Shown: piece by piece, positions 10,117 through 18,398 of the stretch
Layout: each line of letters begins with the position of its first letter
How positions within the stretch are numbered: position 1 is the stretch's first letter
Notes under the pieces: model-generated
The model's database searches: none
Told to the model about the DNA's origin: nothing
The model's input: only the letters and a program-made list of their open reading frames with translations
NCBI GenBank assembly: GCA_023251835.1
Contig: JAHEXZ010000026.1
Location: forward strand, 1 to 42,505
DNA length: 42,505 nt
Direction: 5' to 3'
DNA from: Bacteroidota bacterium
Lineage (GTDB): Bacteria > Bacteroidota > Bacteroidia > 2-12-FULL-35-15
Program-made: the position numbers and the translations under genes

Positions 10117-12561
10117 ATGATGAAGCCTTACCTAAAAGCAGGATTAATTATAGCCGGTATAGTTCTTTTTTTGGCATGTACTCCCAAAACAATTGAAGCA
10201 AACCCAAACCTTTTTATAGCACCACCACCGCCACCAGCGGCTCCTTCCAATGACGACTGCATTAATGCAACACTATTAACAGTAGACCCTGTATGTAATT
10301 TTACAGCAGGAACAGTAGATCAGGCTACCCAGTCTATTTCTCCCGCATCATGTAATGGTTTAACAAGTACAGCAGCATTTGACGTATGGTATAAATTTGT
10401 TGCCGTACCTGGTGGTCAAACAATAACAGTAAAGGGCTCATCTTCATTTGATGCTGTAGTGCTGCTTATGGATAGTTGCAGCAGTACTATTAATGATTGT
10501 TCCGATAATACAGGCCAGGGAGGAACAGAAGTAATAAACACCAATGGTTTAACTGTTGGTAATACTTATTATATAAGAGTGTATCATTATGGGAGCAATA
10601 TGCCAACAACAACAGATTTTGACATTTGTGTTGCTCTTCCTGCTCCGCCATTAGCAAATGATAACTGTGCAAATGCTACATTATTAACCGTTGATTCAAT
10701 ATGTACTCCTGTGTCAGGAACTGTTGCAGGAGCTACACAGTCTGTTCCGGCCGACAGTTGTGCAGGTTTTGCAAGTCCGGGCGCTTTTGATGTTTGGTAT
10801 AAATTTGTTGCAACAGCAACTAATACAGTAATTAAAGTGCAGGGAGCTTTATCTTTTGATGCAGTATTAATTTTAAAAGACAGTTGTAATGGTAATGTTA
10901 TTAATTGTTCTGACCATACCTACTCAGGGGGAGTTGAAGTAATAAATGACAGCAGTTTAGTTATTGGTAACACTTACTATATAAGAGTATATCACTACGG
11001 TTCAGCCATTCCTTCAACACCTGATTTTGATATATGTGTTTCATTGCCTGCCCCACCCCCACTTTATGATAACTGTGCTAATGCTCAGCTTCTCACAATT
11101 GATTCTGTATGTAATTATATTCAGGGAACCGTTGATGGATCAACACAATCGGGCCCGGCAGATTCCTGTAGTTCATTTGCCAGTCAAACAGCTTATGATG
11201 TATGGTATAAATTTGTTGCTGGTGTAAATGATGTTGATATCAAAGTAAAAGGCTCATCCTCTTTTGATCCGGTAGTAATACTAAAAGACAGTTGTGGTGG
11301 ATCCACAATAAATTGTGCTGACCTCACTGGTTCCGGAGGAACTGAAACAATAACAACAAATGGCTTAACTCCCGGAAATACATATTATATACGTGTTTAT
11401 GATTACGGTAATGCTATTCCGGAAACGCCTGAATTTGAGATATGTATAGCTCTGCCTCCGCCACCTCCTGTTAATGATGAATGTATAAATGCTATTGCAC
11501 TCGCTGTTGATTCGGTATGTAATTATACTCAGGGCTCCGTTTTAGGTGCTACTCAATCAGGGCCTGCTGATTCCTGTAATACCTATGCCAGCTCAAGCGC
11601 AAATGATGTGTGGTATAAGTTTATAGCAACAGCTACCAATAATACAATTTCAGTGCAAGGTTCTTCATCTTTTGACCCTGTAATTATTTTAAAAGATAGC
11701 TGTAACGGTTCGGTGATAGGTTGTGCAGATAATAATTACTCAGGAGGATTAGAGGTTATAACATCTAATGGCCTTACTATTGGAAATACTTATTATGTAA
11801 GGGTTTATCATTATGGAACGCTTCCTCCTGCCACAACTGATTTTGATATTTGTATATCCATCCCTCCCCTGCCACCAGCCAATGACGACTGTGCTAATGC
11901 TATCATTTTAACAGCTGATTCAAGTTGTAATTCTATTCCGGGAACTGTATTTGCCTCCACACAATCAGCCTCTGCTGACAGTTGCAATGGCTATTATAGT
12001 TCAGCAGCTTATGATGTGTGGTATAAATTTGTTGCTGTATCAAACAGTCAGATAATAAAAGTTAAAGGGTCTGAATCTTTTGATGCTATTGTGGTATTAA
12101 AAGACGGTTGTAACAGTAGTCCGCTTGATTGCTCAGACAACACAACCACTGGTGGAACTGAAATGATTGAATATGGAGGGTTAACACCTGGTAACACTTA
12201 CTATGTGAGAGTTTATGACTATGGCAATGCAATTGCAGAAACTCCGGAATTTGATATTTGCTTACAAACCGGAAGTTCAGTTTTCGTAGCGTCTCCTGAA
12301 AGCAAAAACAATATGGTAAGTATATATCCTAATCCGGCTACAAATAAAGTAACTATTAGAATTATATCGGGCAATAACAATACAACTACCTATTACAAAT
12401 TATTGAATGTAAATGGTCAAATTGTTAGCGAAGGAAAATTTGCATCAAATAGTCTGAAGGAAGATGTTGATTTAAGTTCATTTGTTTCCGGCATTTATAA
12501 TATACAAATCATTATTGGCGATAGCATTATCAATAGAAAAGTAGTTGTTATGAATAAATAA
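10117..12561 (+). CDS. T9SS type A secreted protein with five PPC-like repeats
   Basis: 814 residues. The hydrophobic N-terminus (about 7-21) ends in LFLAC, which resembles a lipobox but has Phe at -3, so ordinary signal peptidase cleavage near IEA/NPN is also possible. A proline-rich stretch is followed by five modules of about 136 residues (starts near 43, 177, 313, 451, 587) with ND-C-NA, FDVWYKFVA, SSFDAVVILKDSC and NTYYIRVYHYG-FDICV. They belong to the same family as the modules of the preceding gene, with DVWYKF kept. The end (about 734-814) is a T9SS type A tail (YPNPATNKVTI, LNVNGQ, GIYNIQI, RKVVVMNK). It lies 87 bp after the BACON-containing gene and is probably co-expressed or separately attenuated by the hairpin between them. 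Function beyond secretion and possible ligand binding is unknown. Confidence 0.9.
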   Translation: MMKPYLKAGLIIAGIVLFLACTPKTIEANPNLFIAPPPPPAAPSNDDCINATLLTVDPVCNFTAGTVDQATQSISPASCNGLTSTAAFDVWYKFVAVPGGQTITVKGSSSFDAVVLLMDSCSSTINDCSDNTGQGGTEVINTNGLTVGNTYYIRVYHYGSNMPTTTDFDICVALPAPPLANDNCANATLLTVDSICTPVSGTVAGATQSVPADSCAGFASPGAFDVWYKFVATATNTVIKVQGALSFDAVLILKDSCNGNVINCSDHTYSGGVEVINDSSLVIGNTYYIRVYHYGSAIPSTPDFDICVSLPAPPPLYDNCANAQLLTIDSVCNYIQGTVDGSTQSGPADSCSSFASQTAYDVWYKFVAGVNDVDIKVKGSSSFDPVVILKDSCGGSTINCADLTGSGGTETITTNGLTPGNTYYIRVYDYGNAIPETPEFEICIALPPPPPVNDECINAIALAVDSVCNYTQGSVLGATQSGPADSCNTYASSSANDVWYKFIATATNNTISVQGSSSFDPVIILKDSCNGSVIGCADNNYSGGLEVITSNGLTIGNTYYVRVYHYGTLPPATTDFDICISIPPLPPANDDCANAIILTADSSCNSIPGTVFASTQSASADSCNGYYSSAAYDVWYKFVAVSNSQIIKVKGSESFDAIVVLKDGCNSSPLDCSDNTTTGGTEMIEYGGLTPGNTYYVRVYDYGNAIAETPEFDICLQTGSSVFVASPESKNNMVSIYPNPATNKVTIRIISGNNNTTTYYKLLNVNGQIVSEGKFASNSLKEDVDLSSFVSGIYNIQIIIGDSIINRKVVVMNK

Positions 12562-12571
12562 TCTGAACAAT

Positions 12572-12605
12572 TTTGTTCATATATAGAATGTAATTCATAA
12601 CTTTG
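12572..12605 (+). promoter_or_regulatory. Promoter of the SAM riboswitch-metH unit
   Basis: TTTG (12572-12575) and TAACTTTG (12598-12605) match the Bacteroidota -33/-7 consensus with a 22-bp spacer. They sit about 40 bp before the riboswitch aptamer. A small dyad, TGAACAA/TTGTTCA, overlaps the -33 region. Confidence 0.7.
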
Positions 12606-12645
12606 TACTAGTTCTTTAAATCAATCTGCAAAAGCAGAATTTTAA

Positions 12646-12749
12646 ACTTATCAAGAAAGGTGGAGGGACTTGCCCTGTGAAACCTTAGCAACCATCCTAA
12701 ATGGAAAGGTGCTAATTCCTGTCTCGCAGAATTGCGGGAGCAGATAAGT
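12646..12749 (+). ncRNA. SAM-I (S-box) riboswitch aptamer
   Basis: The conserved S-box blocks are in order: ACTTATC-AAGA, GGAGGGACTTGCCCTGTGAAACC, TAGCAACC, AAGGTGCTAATTCC and closing GATAAGT. P1 pairs ACTTATC (12646-12652) with GATAAGT (12743-12749). It lies directly upstream of methionine synthase, the expected regulon. High SAM should stabilise P1, free the downstream terminator and switch metH off. The antiterminator AGTCAGAG (12747-12754) can pair with CTCTGACT (12794-12801), which overlaps the terminator's 5' arm. Confidence 0.95.
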
Positions 12750-12788
12750 CAGAGTAATTTTTTTGAATAACAGAAAACCAAAATAGTT

Positions 12789-12825
12789 AACTCCTCTGAC
12801 TGTAAAAAGTGAGAGGAGTTTTTTT
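12789..12825 (+). terminator. Riboswitch-controlled intrinsic terminator
   Basis: AACTCCTCT (12789-12797) pairs with AGAGGAGTT (12812-12820) and runs into a T-tract ending at 12825, just 10 bp before the metH ATG. Its 5' arm competes with the aptamer's 3' edge for pairing, a classic ON/OFF expression platform. Confidence 0.9.
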
Positions 12826-12835
12826 ATATCCGTTT

Positions 12836-15800
12836 ATGGCCGACATCAGAGAAGAATTAGAAAAGCGTATACTGGTAATTGATGGTGCGATGGGCACCAT
12901 GATTCAGCAATATTATCTTGAGGAAAAAGATTTCCGTGGAAAACGTTTTGCCGATTTTCACAAAGATTTGAAAGGCAACAATGACTTGCTTTCTATTACC
13001 AGACCTGAAATAATTAAGGCCATTCACCATGAATACTTAAAGGCCGGAACTGATATTATTGAAACCAATACCTTCAGTGCAACCTCAATTGCAATGGCAG
13101 ATTATGACATGCAGGATTTAGTATATGAGCTGAATTATGAATCTGCAAAAATTGCTAAAGAGGCAATAAATGAATTCTGCATTCCCCTAACAAAAGTCTC
13201 CCCTGAAGGGGTGAGTTTAGAGGGAACTCCGCGTTTTGTTGCCGGAGCAATAGGCCCAACCAATAAAACACTTTCTATCTCACCCAATGTAAACGATCCA
13301 GGATATCGTGCTGTAACATTTGATGAAATGGTAGAAGCATATACTGAACAAGTCCGGGGTTTGATTGATGGTGGTGTAGATTTGCTTTTAATCGAAACCA
13401 TTTTTGATACACTCAATGCAAAAGCAGCACTGTTTGCTATTCAGAATTATTGCCAAAAAATTGATAAAAAAATGCCGGTAATGATTTCCGGAACAATCAC
13501 TGATGCCAGTGGGAGAACACTATCCGGCCAAACAACTGAAGCATTTCTAAATTCAGTATCCCATGTTGATTTATTAAGTGTGGGATTAAATTGTGCTTTG
13601 GGAGCCAAAGACATGCGTCCATATCTTGAAGAGCTATCTGCAAAAGCACCATTTTACGTAAGTGCATATCCGAATGCAGGGTTGCCCAACCAGTTTGGGG
13701 AGTATGACCAGGATGCCCATGAAATGGGGCATCAGATAGAAGACTTTTTGAAATCAGGATTCTTAAATATTGTTGGTGGTTGCTGTGGCACTACACCTGC
13801 CCATATAAAACGTATTGCTGAGTTGGCAGCTACAGTATCTCCACGCAGGAAACCAAAACCGAAACATTTAATGCACTTGAGCGGCCTTGAACCTGTTACG
13901 TTATATCCTGAAAGTAATTTTATGAATGTGGGTGAACGTACTAATGTTACCGGTTCAAAAAAATTTCTGCGTTTAATTAAAGAAAACAAATACGATGAAG
14001 CTCTTTCTATTGCCCGTGAACAAGTAGAAGGAGGAGCACAGGTAATTGACATAAATATGGATGAAGGGATGCTGGATGCGGAGTTTGCTATGGCAAAATT
14101 TTTAAATCTCATTGCTTCTGAGCCTGATATTGCACGAGTTCCTATAATGATTGATTCTTCTAAATGGAATGTGATTGAAGCAGGATTAAAATGTGTACAG
14201 GGAAAATCTATTGTAAACTCCATTTCACTGAAAGAAGGCGAAGAAAAATTTATTGAACAGGCAAGAAAAATTAAACAGTATGGAGCTGCTGTTATTGTAA
14301 TGGCTTTTGATGAAGCAGGACAAGCTGATACTTTACAGCGCAGAATAGATATATGCAAACGTGCATATTATATATTAGTGGATAAGGTAAAATTTAATCC
14401 GGAAGATATAATTTTTGATCCAAATATTTTTCCTGTTGCAACAGGCATGGAAGAGCATCGCAAAAATGCCACGGACTTTTTTGAAGCGACAAAATGGATT
14501 AAAGACAATCTTCCATATTCTAAAGTGAGTGGCGGTGTGAGCAATGTATCTTTTTCATTTAGAGGAAATGATATAGTGCGCGAAGCTATTAACTCTGCTT
14601 TTTTATTTCATGCTGTAAAAGCAGGAATGGATATGGGAATTGTAAACCCTTCGCAATTACAAGTATACGATGATATCCCTAAAGACTTGTTACAACTGGT
14701 AGAAGATGTATTACTGGATAGAAACGATGAAGCAACAGAACGTTTAATTGCACATGCCGAAACCTTAAAAGGGATAACAAAAGATAAAACAGAAAAAGAT
14801 GAAGAGTGGCGTAAGCTCAGTGTAGAAGAGCGTTTGAGTCATGCATTAGTAAAAGGAATAATTGAATATATTGATGTAGATACTGAAGAAGCCCGGCAAA
14901 AATTAGGCCGTCCATTACATGTAATAGAAGGGCCTTTGATGGATGGGATGAATATAGTAGGCGATTTGTTTGGCAGTGGTAAAATGTTTTTACCGCAAGT
15001 TGTAAAGAGTGCACGTGTAATGAAAAAAGCAGTGGCCTATTTAGAACCCTTTTTACAAGCTGAAAAAGAAGCTAACAGAGCTAGTGGAGGTGCTGATAAT
15101 GATAGACAGAATGCAGGAAAAATATTAATGGCAACAGTAAAAGGTGATGTACATGATATTGGAAAAAACATTGTTGGAGTTGTATTGGCCTGTAACAATT
15201 ATGAGATTATTGATTTAGGTGTAATGGTACCGTGCGAAAAAATTCTGGCCGAAGCAAAAGCTCATAATGTGGATATTATTGGTTTAAGTGGCTTAATTAC
15301 TCCTTCATTGGACGAAATGGTACATGTGGCAAAAGAAATGGAACGCTTAAACTTTAAAATACCATTAATGATTGGTGGGGCCACTACATCAAAAGTGCAT
15401 ACAGCAGTAAAAATTGCACCTCATTATTCTCATGCAGCAATACATGTAAATGATGCAAGCAAATCAGTACCCGTTGCAGGAAATCTTATTTCAAAAGAGC
15501 TATATAGTGATTTTGTTAAAAACATCAATACTGACTATGAGCGGGTACGGGAGTTGAACAAAAATGCTCAATCACAAAATAAATTTATCTCAATAGAGGA
15601 AGCCAGAGCAAATAAATTTCCAATTGATTGGGATACTACCACCATAGTAACCCCTCGATTCATTGGTAACAAAGTATTTAATAACTATCCATTGGAGGAA
15701 CTTATTGAATATATTGATTGGACTCCATTTTTTATTAGTTGGGAGATGAAAGGCTCCTACCCTAAAATCATAGAAGATCCAATTAAAGGAGAAGAAGCAA

Positions 15801-16579
15801 AAAAACTGTTTTCCGATGCACAAAAAATGCTAAAAAAAATAATTGAAGAAAAATGGTTAACGGCAAATGCGGTGATTGGGATTTATCCGGCATACAGCAA
15901 AGATGATGACATATACCTCTCCCCGACCCTCTCCATAGGAAAGGGAGAAATGGTGTTTCATACTTTACGCCAACAAACTAAAAAGCCGGCAGGGCAGTAT
16001 AATGTTGCGTTGGCTGATTTTGTGAGACCCCTACCCCTCTCCCCTATGGGGAGAGCCGGAGAGGGGTGTGATTACATCGGTGCCTTTGCCCTAACAACCG
16101 GCATAGGTATTGATGCCCATGTTGCCCGCTTTGAAGCTGACCATGACGATTATTCTGCCATCATGTTAAAAGCACTGGCTGACAGGCTTGCAGAGGCTTT
16201 TGCGGAAGTGATGCACAAACGTGTACGCAAAGAATTCTGGGGATACGCTAAAGATGAAAAGTTAAACAATGTAGAATTGATAAAAGAAGAATATGCAGGC
16301 ATTCGTCCGGCACCGGGCTATCCGGCACAGCCTGACCATACTGAAAAAATTACACTATTTAAACTGTTAGAAGTAGAAAAAAATACCGGTATTACATTGA
16401 CAGATAGTATGGCCATGTTTCCAACGGCTGCTGTTAGCGGATTATATTTTGCTCACCCGCAATCACATTACTTTGGCATTGGAAAAATAAAACAAGACCA
16501 GGTAGCTGATTATGCGAAACGCAAAGGAATTACTATTGAAGAAGTGGAACGCTGGCTGGGGCCTAATTTAGCATATTAG
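12836..16579 (+). CDS. metH: Cobalamin-dependent methionine synthase
   Basis: MetH transfers the methyl group of 5-methyltetrahydrofolate to homocysteine through cobalamin. The ATG at 12836 ([20 protein letters not shown]) gives 1247 residues. An upstream GTG at 12809 lies inside the terminator and is rejected. Domains: homocysteine-binding (about 1-330) with zinc ligands C253 (GLNCALG) and C316-C317 (GGCCGT); pterin-binding (about 350-620); cobalamin cap and Rossmann domain with DVHDIGK (H773); C-terminal AdoMet reactivation domain with RPAPGYPA and a final VERWLGPNL. Three short palindromic DNA elements sit in frame at residues about 117-130, 1027-1038 and 1064-1078, in places where E. coli MetH has shorter or unrelated loops. 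Zinc and cobalamin ligands are intact, so the protein is probably functional. murQ follows after 2 bp. Confidence 0.97.
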   Translation: MADIREELEKRILVIDGAMGTMIQQYYLEEKDFRGKRFADFHKDLKGNNDLLSITRPEIIKAIHHEYLKAGTDIIETNTFSATSIAMADYDMQDLVYELNYESAKIAKEAINEFCIPLTKVSPEGVSLEGTPRFVAGAIGPTNKTLSISPNVNDPGYRAVTFDEMVEAYTEQVRGLIDGGVDLLLIETIFDTLNAKAALFAIQNYCQKIDKKMPVMISGTITDASGRTLSGQTTEAFLNSVSHVDLLSVGLNCALGAKDMRPYLEELSAKAPFYVSAYPNAGLPNQFGEYDQDAHEMGHQIEDFLKSGFLNIVGGCCGTTPAHIKRIAELAATVSPRRKPKPKHLMHLSGLEPVTLYPESNFMNVGERTNVTGSKKFLRLIKENKYDEALSIAREQVEGGAQVIDINMDEGMLDAEFAMAKFLNLIASEPDIARVPIMIDSSKWNVIEAGLKCVQGKSIVNSISLKEGEEKFIEQARKIKQYGAAVIVMAFDEAGQADTLQRRIDICKRAYYILVDKVKFNPEDIIFDPNIFPVATGMEEHRKNATDFFEATKWIKDNLPYSKVSGGVSNVSFSFRGNDIVREAINSAFLFHAVKAGMDMGIVNPSQLQVYDDIPKDLLQLVEDVLLDRNDEATERLIAHAETLKGITKDKTEKDEEWRKLSVEERLSHALVKGIIEYIDVDTEEARQKLGRPLHVIEGPLMDGMNIVGDLFGSGKMFLPQVVKSARVMKKAVAYLEPFLQAEKEANRASGGADNDRQNAGKILMATVKGDVHDIGKNIVGVVLACNNYEIIDLGVMVPCEKILAEAKAHNVDIIGLSGLITPSLDEMVHVAKEMERLNFKIPLMIGGATTSKVHTAVKIAPHYSHAAIHVNDASKSVPVAGNLISKELYSDFVKNINTDYERVRELNKNAQSQNKFISIEEARANKFPIDWDTTTIVTPRFIGNKVFNNYPLEELIEYIDWTPFFISWEMKGSYPKIIEDPIKGEEAKKLFSDAQKMLKKIIEEKWLTANAVIGIYPAYSKDDDIYLSPTLSIGKGEMVFHTLRQQTKKPAGQYNVALADFVRPLPLSPMGRAGEGCDYIGAFALTTGIGIDAHVARFEADHDDYSAIMLKALADRLAEAFAEVMHKRVRKEFWGYAKDEKLNNVELIKEEYAGIRPAPGYPAQPDHTEKITLFKLLEVEKNTGITLTDSMAMFPTAAVSGLYFAHPQSHYFGIGKIKQDQVADYAKRKGITIEEVERWLGPNLAY
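13184..13225. repeat. Palindromic element inside metH, copy A
   Basis: A C/G-rich stretch with a CCCCT-GA-AGGGG hairpin core (13199-13211 region) and outer CCCCTAA / TTTAGAGGG arms lies in frame. It encodes [15 protein letters not shown], just before the conserved [14 protein letters not shown] block. It looks like an intergenic repeat inserted into coding sequence. Confidence 0.55.
15916..15948. repeat. Palindromic element inside metH, copy B
   Basis: CCTCTCCCCGACCCTCTCC, a short loop and GGAAAGGGAGA form an imperfect hairpin (CCCTcTCC / GGAaAGGG). It encodes [11 protein letters not shown] in the reactivation domain, just before HTLRQQT. Confidence 0.55.
16026..16067. repeat. Palindromic element inside metH, copy C
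   Basis: Two competing perfect hairpins are visible: CTCTCCCC-TAT-GGGGAGAG (16037-16055), and ACCCCTCTCC (16033-16042) with GGAGAGGGGT (16058-16067). It encodes [14 protein letters not shown] between ADFV and DYIGAF, where E. coli MetH has about seven fewer residues. Confidence 0.7.
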
Positions 16580-16581
16580 TC

Positions 16582-17394
16582 ATGCAAAAAACAACCGAAT
16601 CTGACTCAAAATACAATGCACTTGAAAAAATGAGTGTACGTGAACTACTTACCAACATTAATAATGAGGATAAGACGGTTCCTTATGCAATAGAAAAAGT
16701 AATTCCCAAAATTGAAAAATTGGTGAAAGTAATTGTAAAACAGATGCAGCAAGGGGGGCGTTTATTTTATATGGGTGCAGGTACCAGTGGTCGTTTAGGG
16801 ATTGTGGATGCTTCTGAATGTCCACCAACTTACGGTATTCCGCAAGGAATAGTTATCGGGTTGATTGCCGGTGGAGATAAGGCTATTCGTAAAGCAGTTG
16901 AGTTTGCCGAAGATGATGCAGAACAGGGTTGGAAAGACCTTCAGCTATATAAAATTACACAAAAGGATATTGTTATAGGAATTGCAGCATCAGGCTCCAC
17001 ACCTTATGTAGCAGGTGCTTTAGAAGCCTGTAATAAAAATAATATCACCACAGCCTGTATTGTGTGTAATAAAGGAAGCAAGGTCGCACAAGCTGCAAAA
17101 CATAAAATAGAAGTAATTGTGGGCCCGGAGTTTGTTACAGGGAGCACCCGAATGAAATCGGGCACAGCACAGAAGTTGGTATTAAACATGATTTCTACCT
17201 CGGTAATGATAAAACTCGGCCGTGTAAAAGGGAATAAAATGGTAGATATGCAACTCAGCAACAACAAGCTGGTTGACAGAGGAACACTGATGGTTGCAAA
17301 AGAATTAAAAATACCTTACAAAAAAGCAAATGAACTGCTACTAAAATATGGAAGCGTTCGGAAAGCTATTGAGGCTGGTAAAAAATCAAAGTAA
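16582..17394 (+). CDS. murQ: N-acetylmuramic acid 6-phosphate etherase
   Basis: MurQ cleaves the lactyl ether of MurNAc-6-phosphate to give GlcNAc-6-phosphate and D-lactate, a step in cell-wall recycling in the cytosol. The 270-residue protein has the SIS fold with GAGTSGRLGIVDASECPPTYG (E79 corresponds to the catalytic glutamate), GIAASGSTPYV and the signature GPEFVTGSTRMKSGTAQK. It is slightly shorter than the E. coli enzyme (about 298), missing part of the C-terminal extension. The ATG is 2 bp after the metH stop, so it is almost certainly co-transcribed and thus under the SAM riboswitch. No murNAc kinase or transporter gene is adjacent. Confidence 0.95.
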   Translation: MQKTTESDSKYNALEKMSVRELLTNINNEDKTVPYAIEKVIPKIEKLVKVIVKQMQQGGRLFYMGAGTSGRLGIVDASECPPTYGIPQGIVIGLIAGGDKAIRKAVEFAEDDAEQGWKDLQLYKITQKDIVIGIAASGSTPYVAGALEACNKNNITTACIVCNKGSKVAQAAKHKIEVIVGPEFVTGSTRMKSGTAQKLVLNMISTSVMIKLGRVKGNKMVDMQLSNNKLVDRGTLMVAKELKIPYKKANELLLKYGSVRKAIEAGKKSK

Positions 17395-17439
17395 ATTTTA
17401 CAAATGAGATGTTATACCAGATTTAAGAATACAAAGGAA

Positions 17440-17560
17440 GAATGGAATAGTGGAAAAGCGGGATTGGACTGTTTTCCCAACATTACAATATTACAATATT
17501 CCACAGTATCTCTTCGGAAACCAGATTTGTTCAGGTAAACTCCTTCTTTTGACTTTTGAC
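17440..17560. repeat. Low-complexity intergenic repeat between murQ and the PgeF-like gene
   Basis: The stretch holds GGAATAGTGGAA, then AACATTACAATATTACAATATTCCA and TTTTGACTTTTGACTT, short internally repeated units of the type often dispersed in Bacteroidota genomes. A GTG at 17450 reads through it in frame with the next gene, but the encoded residues (MEKRDWTVFPTLQYYN) are unlike the family and probably not translated. Confidence 0.45.
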
Positions 17561-17569
17561 TTACGGTTT

Positions 17570-18307
17570 ATGATTATTCGTCCCAAGATTTTTAAAGATT
17601 CCCCTATTATTGCAGCACAAAGCACACGCCTTGGTGGAGTGAGCCCCCTACCCTATTCTTCCATGAACACGGGAATGTCTGTAAATGATTCGAAAGAAAA
17701 TGTACAGAAAAACCGTAAACTTTTTTTTGGTGAATTAGGAATTGAATTGCACCAATTGGTTATAGGTAAACAGATTCATGGGAATAATGTATTTATTGCT
17801 AAAGAACCAGTTGTTACAGAAGGTTTTGATGCAATTATTACTAATAAAACAAATGTATTTCTTATCGTATCTATTGCCGATTGTACTCCAATCCTGATTT
17901 ATGATACCAAGCAAAAAGCTGTTGCAGCTATCCATGCAGGATGGAGAGGTACTGTTGCAGAAATAGTAAAACATACCTTACATAAAATGCAGCAAGAATA
18001 TGGTACTTCTGGTACAGATTGTCTGGCCTACATTGGCGCATGTATCAGCTATAACAGTTTTGAAGTAGACGAAGAAGTAGCAAAACAGTTTACTACTAAA
18101 TTTAAAAGGTTTGATGAACAGAAACAAAAATGGCTGGTAGATTTAAAATCCGTAAATAAACAGCAATTGCTTGATTTTGGCGTTAAAAATGACAATATAG
18201 AGCTTTCTCCCTTTTGTACTGTTAAAGATGAAAATTTATTTTTCTCTCATCGAAGAGATAAAGGAATTAGCGGAAGAATGATGGCGGTGATTGGAATCAA
18301 AGATTGA
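17570..18307 (+). CDS. pgeF: PgeF/YfiH (DUF152) family protein
   Basis: The family is known as polyphenol oxidase/laccase-domain protein, later linked to purine nucleoside cleavage and to peptidoglycan editing in E. coli. The ATG at 17570 gives 245 residues starting MIIRPKIFKDSP, the usual family length. Conserved zinc/active-site residues are visible: H70 (KQIHG), C105 (IADCTPILI) and H122 (AAIHAGWRGTV). The family fingerprints GGVSPLPYSSMN, YIGACIS, DLKSVNKQQL and FFSHRRDKGISGRMM are also present. It follows murQ by 175 bp in the same direction. A peptidoglycan-editing role would fit the neighbour murQ, but this is inference. Confidence 0.9.
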   Translation: MIIRPKIFKDSPIIAAQSTRLGGVSPLPYSSMNTGMSVNDSKENVQKNRKLFFGELGIELHQLVIGKQIHGNNVFIAKEPVVTEGFDAIITNKTNVFLIVSIADCTPILIYDTKQKAVAAIHAGWRGTVAEIVKHTLHKMQQEYGTSGTDCLAYIGACISYNSFEVDEEVAKQFTTKFKRFDEQKQKWLVDLKSVNKQQLLDFGVKNDNIELSPFCTVKDENLFFSHRRDKGISGRMMAVIGIKD

Positions 18308-18398
18308 GAAAATTCACCTTCAATTTACCTTCAATTAATTCTTACCTTTACAGAGGGCATATTTACTTACCACTCTTAATTCTATAATATATAAAGTT

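Noticed and set aside
12809-12835. GTG start of metH at 12809
   Set aside because: It lies inside the riboswitch terminator stem; the ATG at 12836 gives the conserved N-terminus.
13732-14358. 208-codon minus-strand frame inside metH
   Set aside because: It lies entirely opposite conserved metH codons, and its product has no recognisable features.
17450-17569. N-terminal extension of the PgeF-like protein from a GTG at 17450
   Set aside because: The residues are encoded by low-complexity intergenic repeat and are absent from the family; the ATG at 17570 gives normal length.
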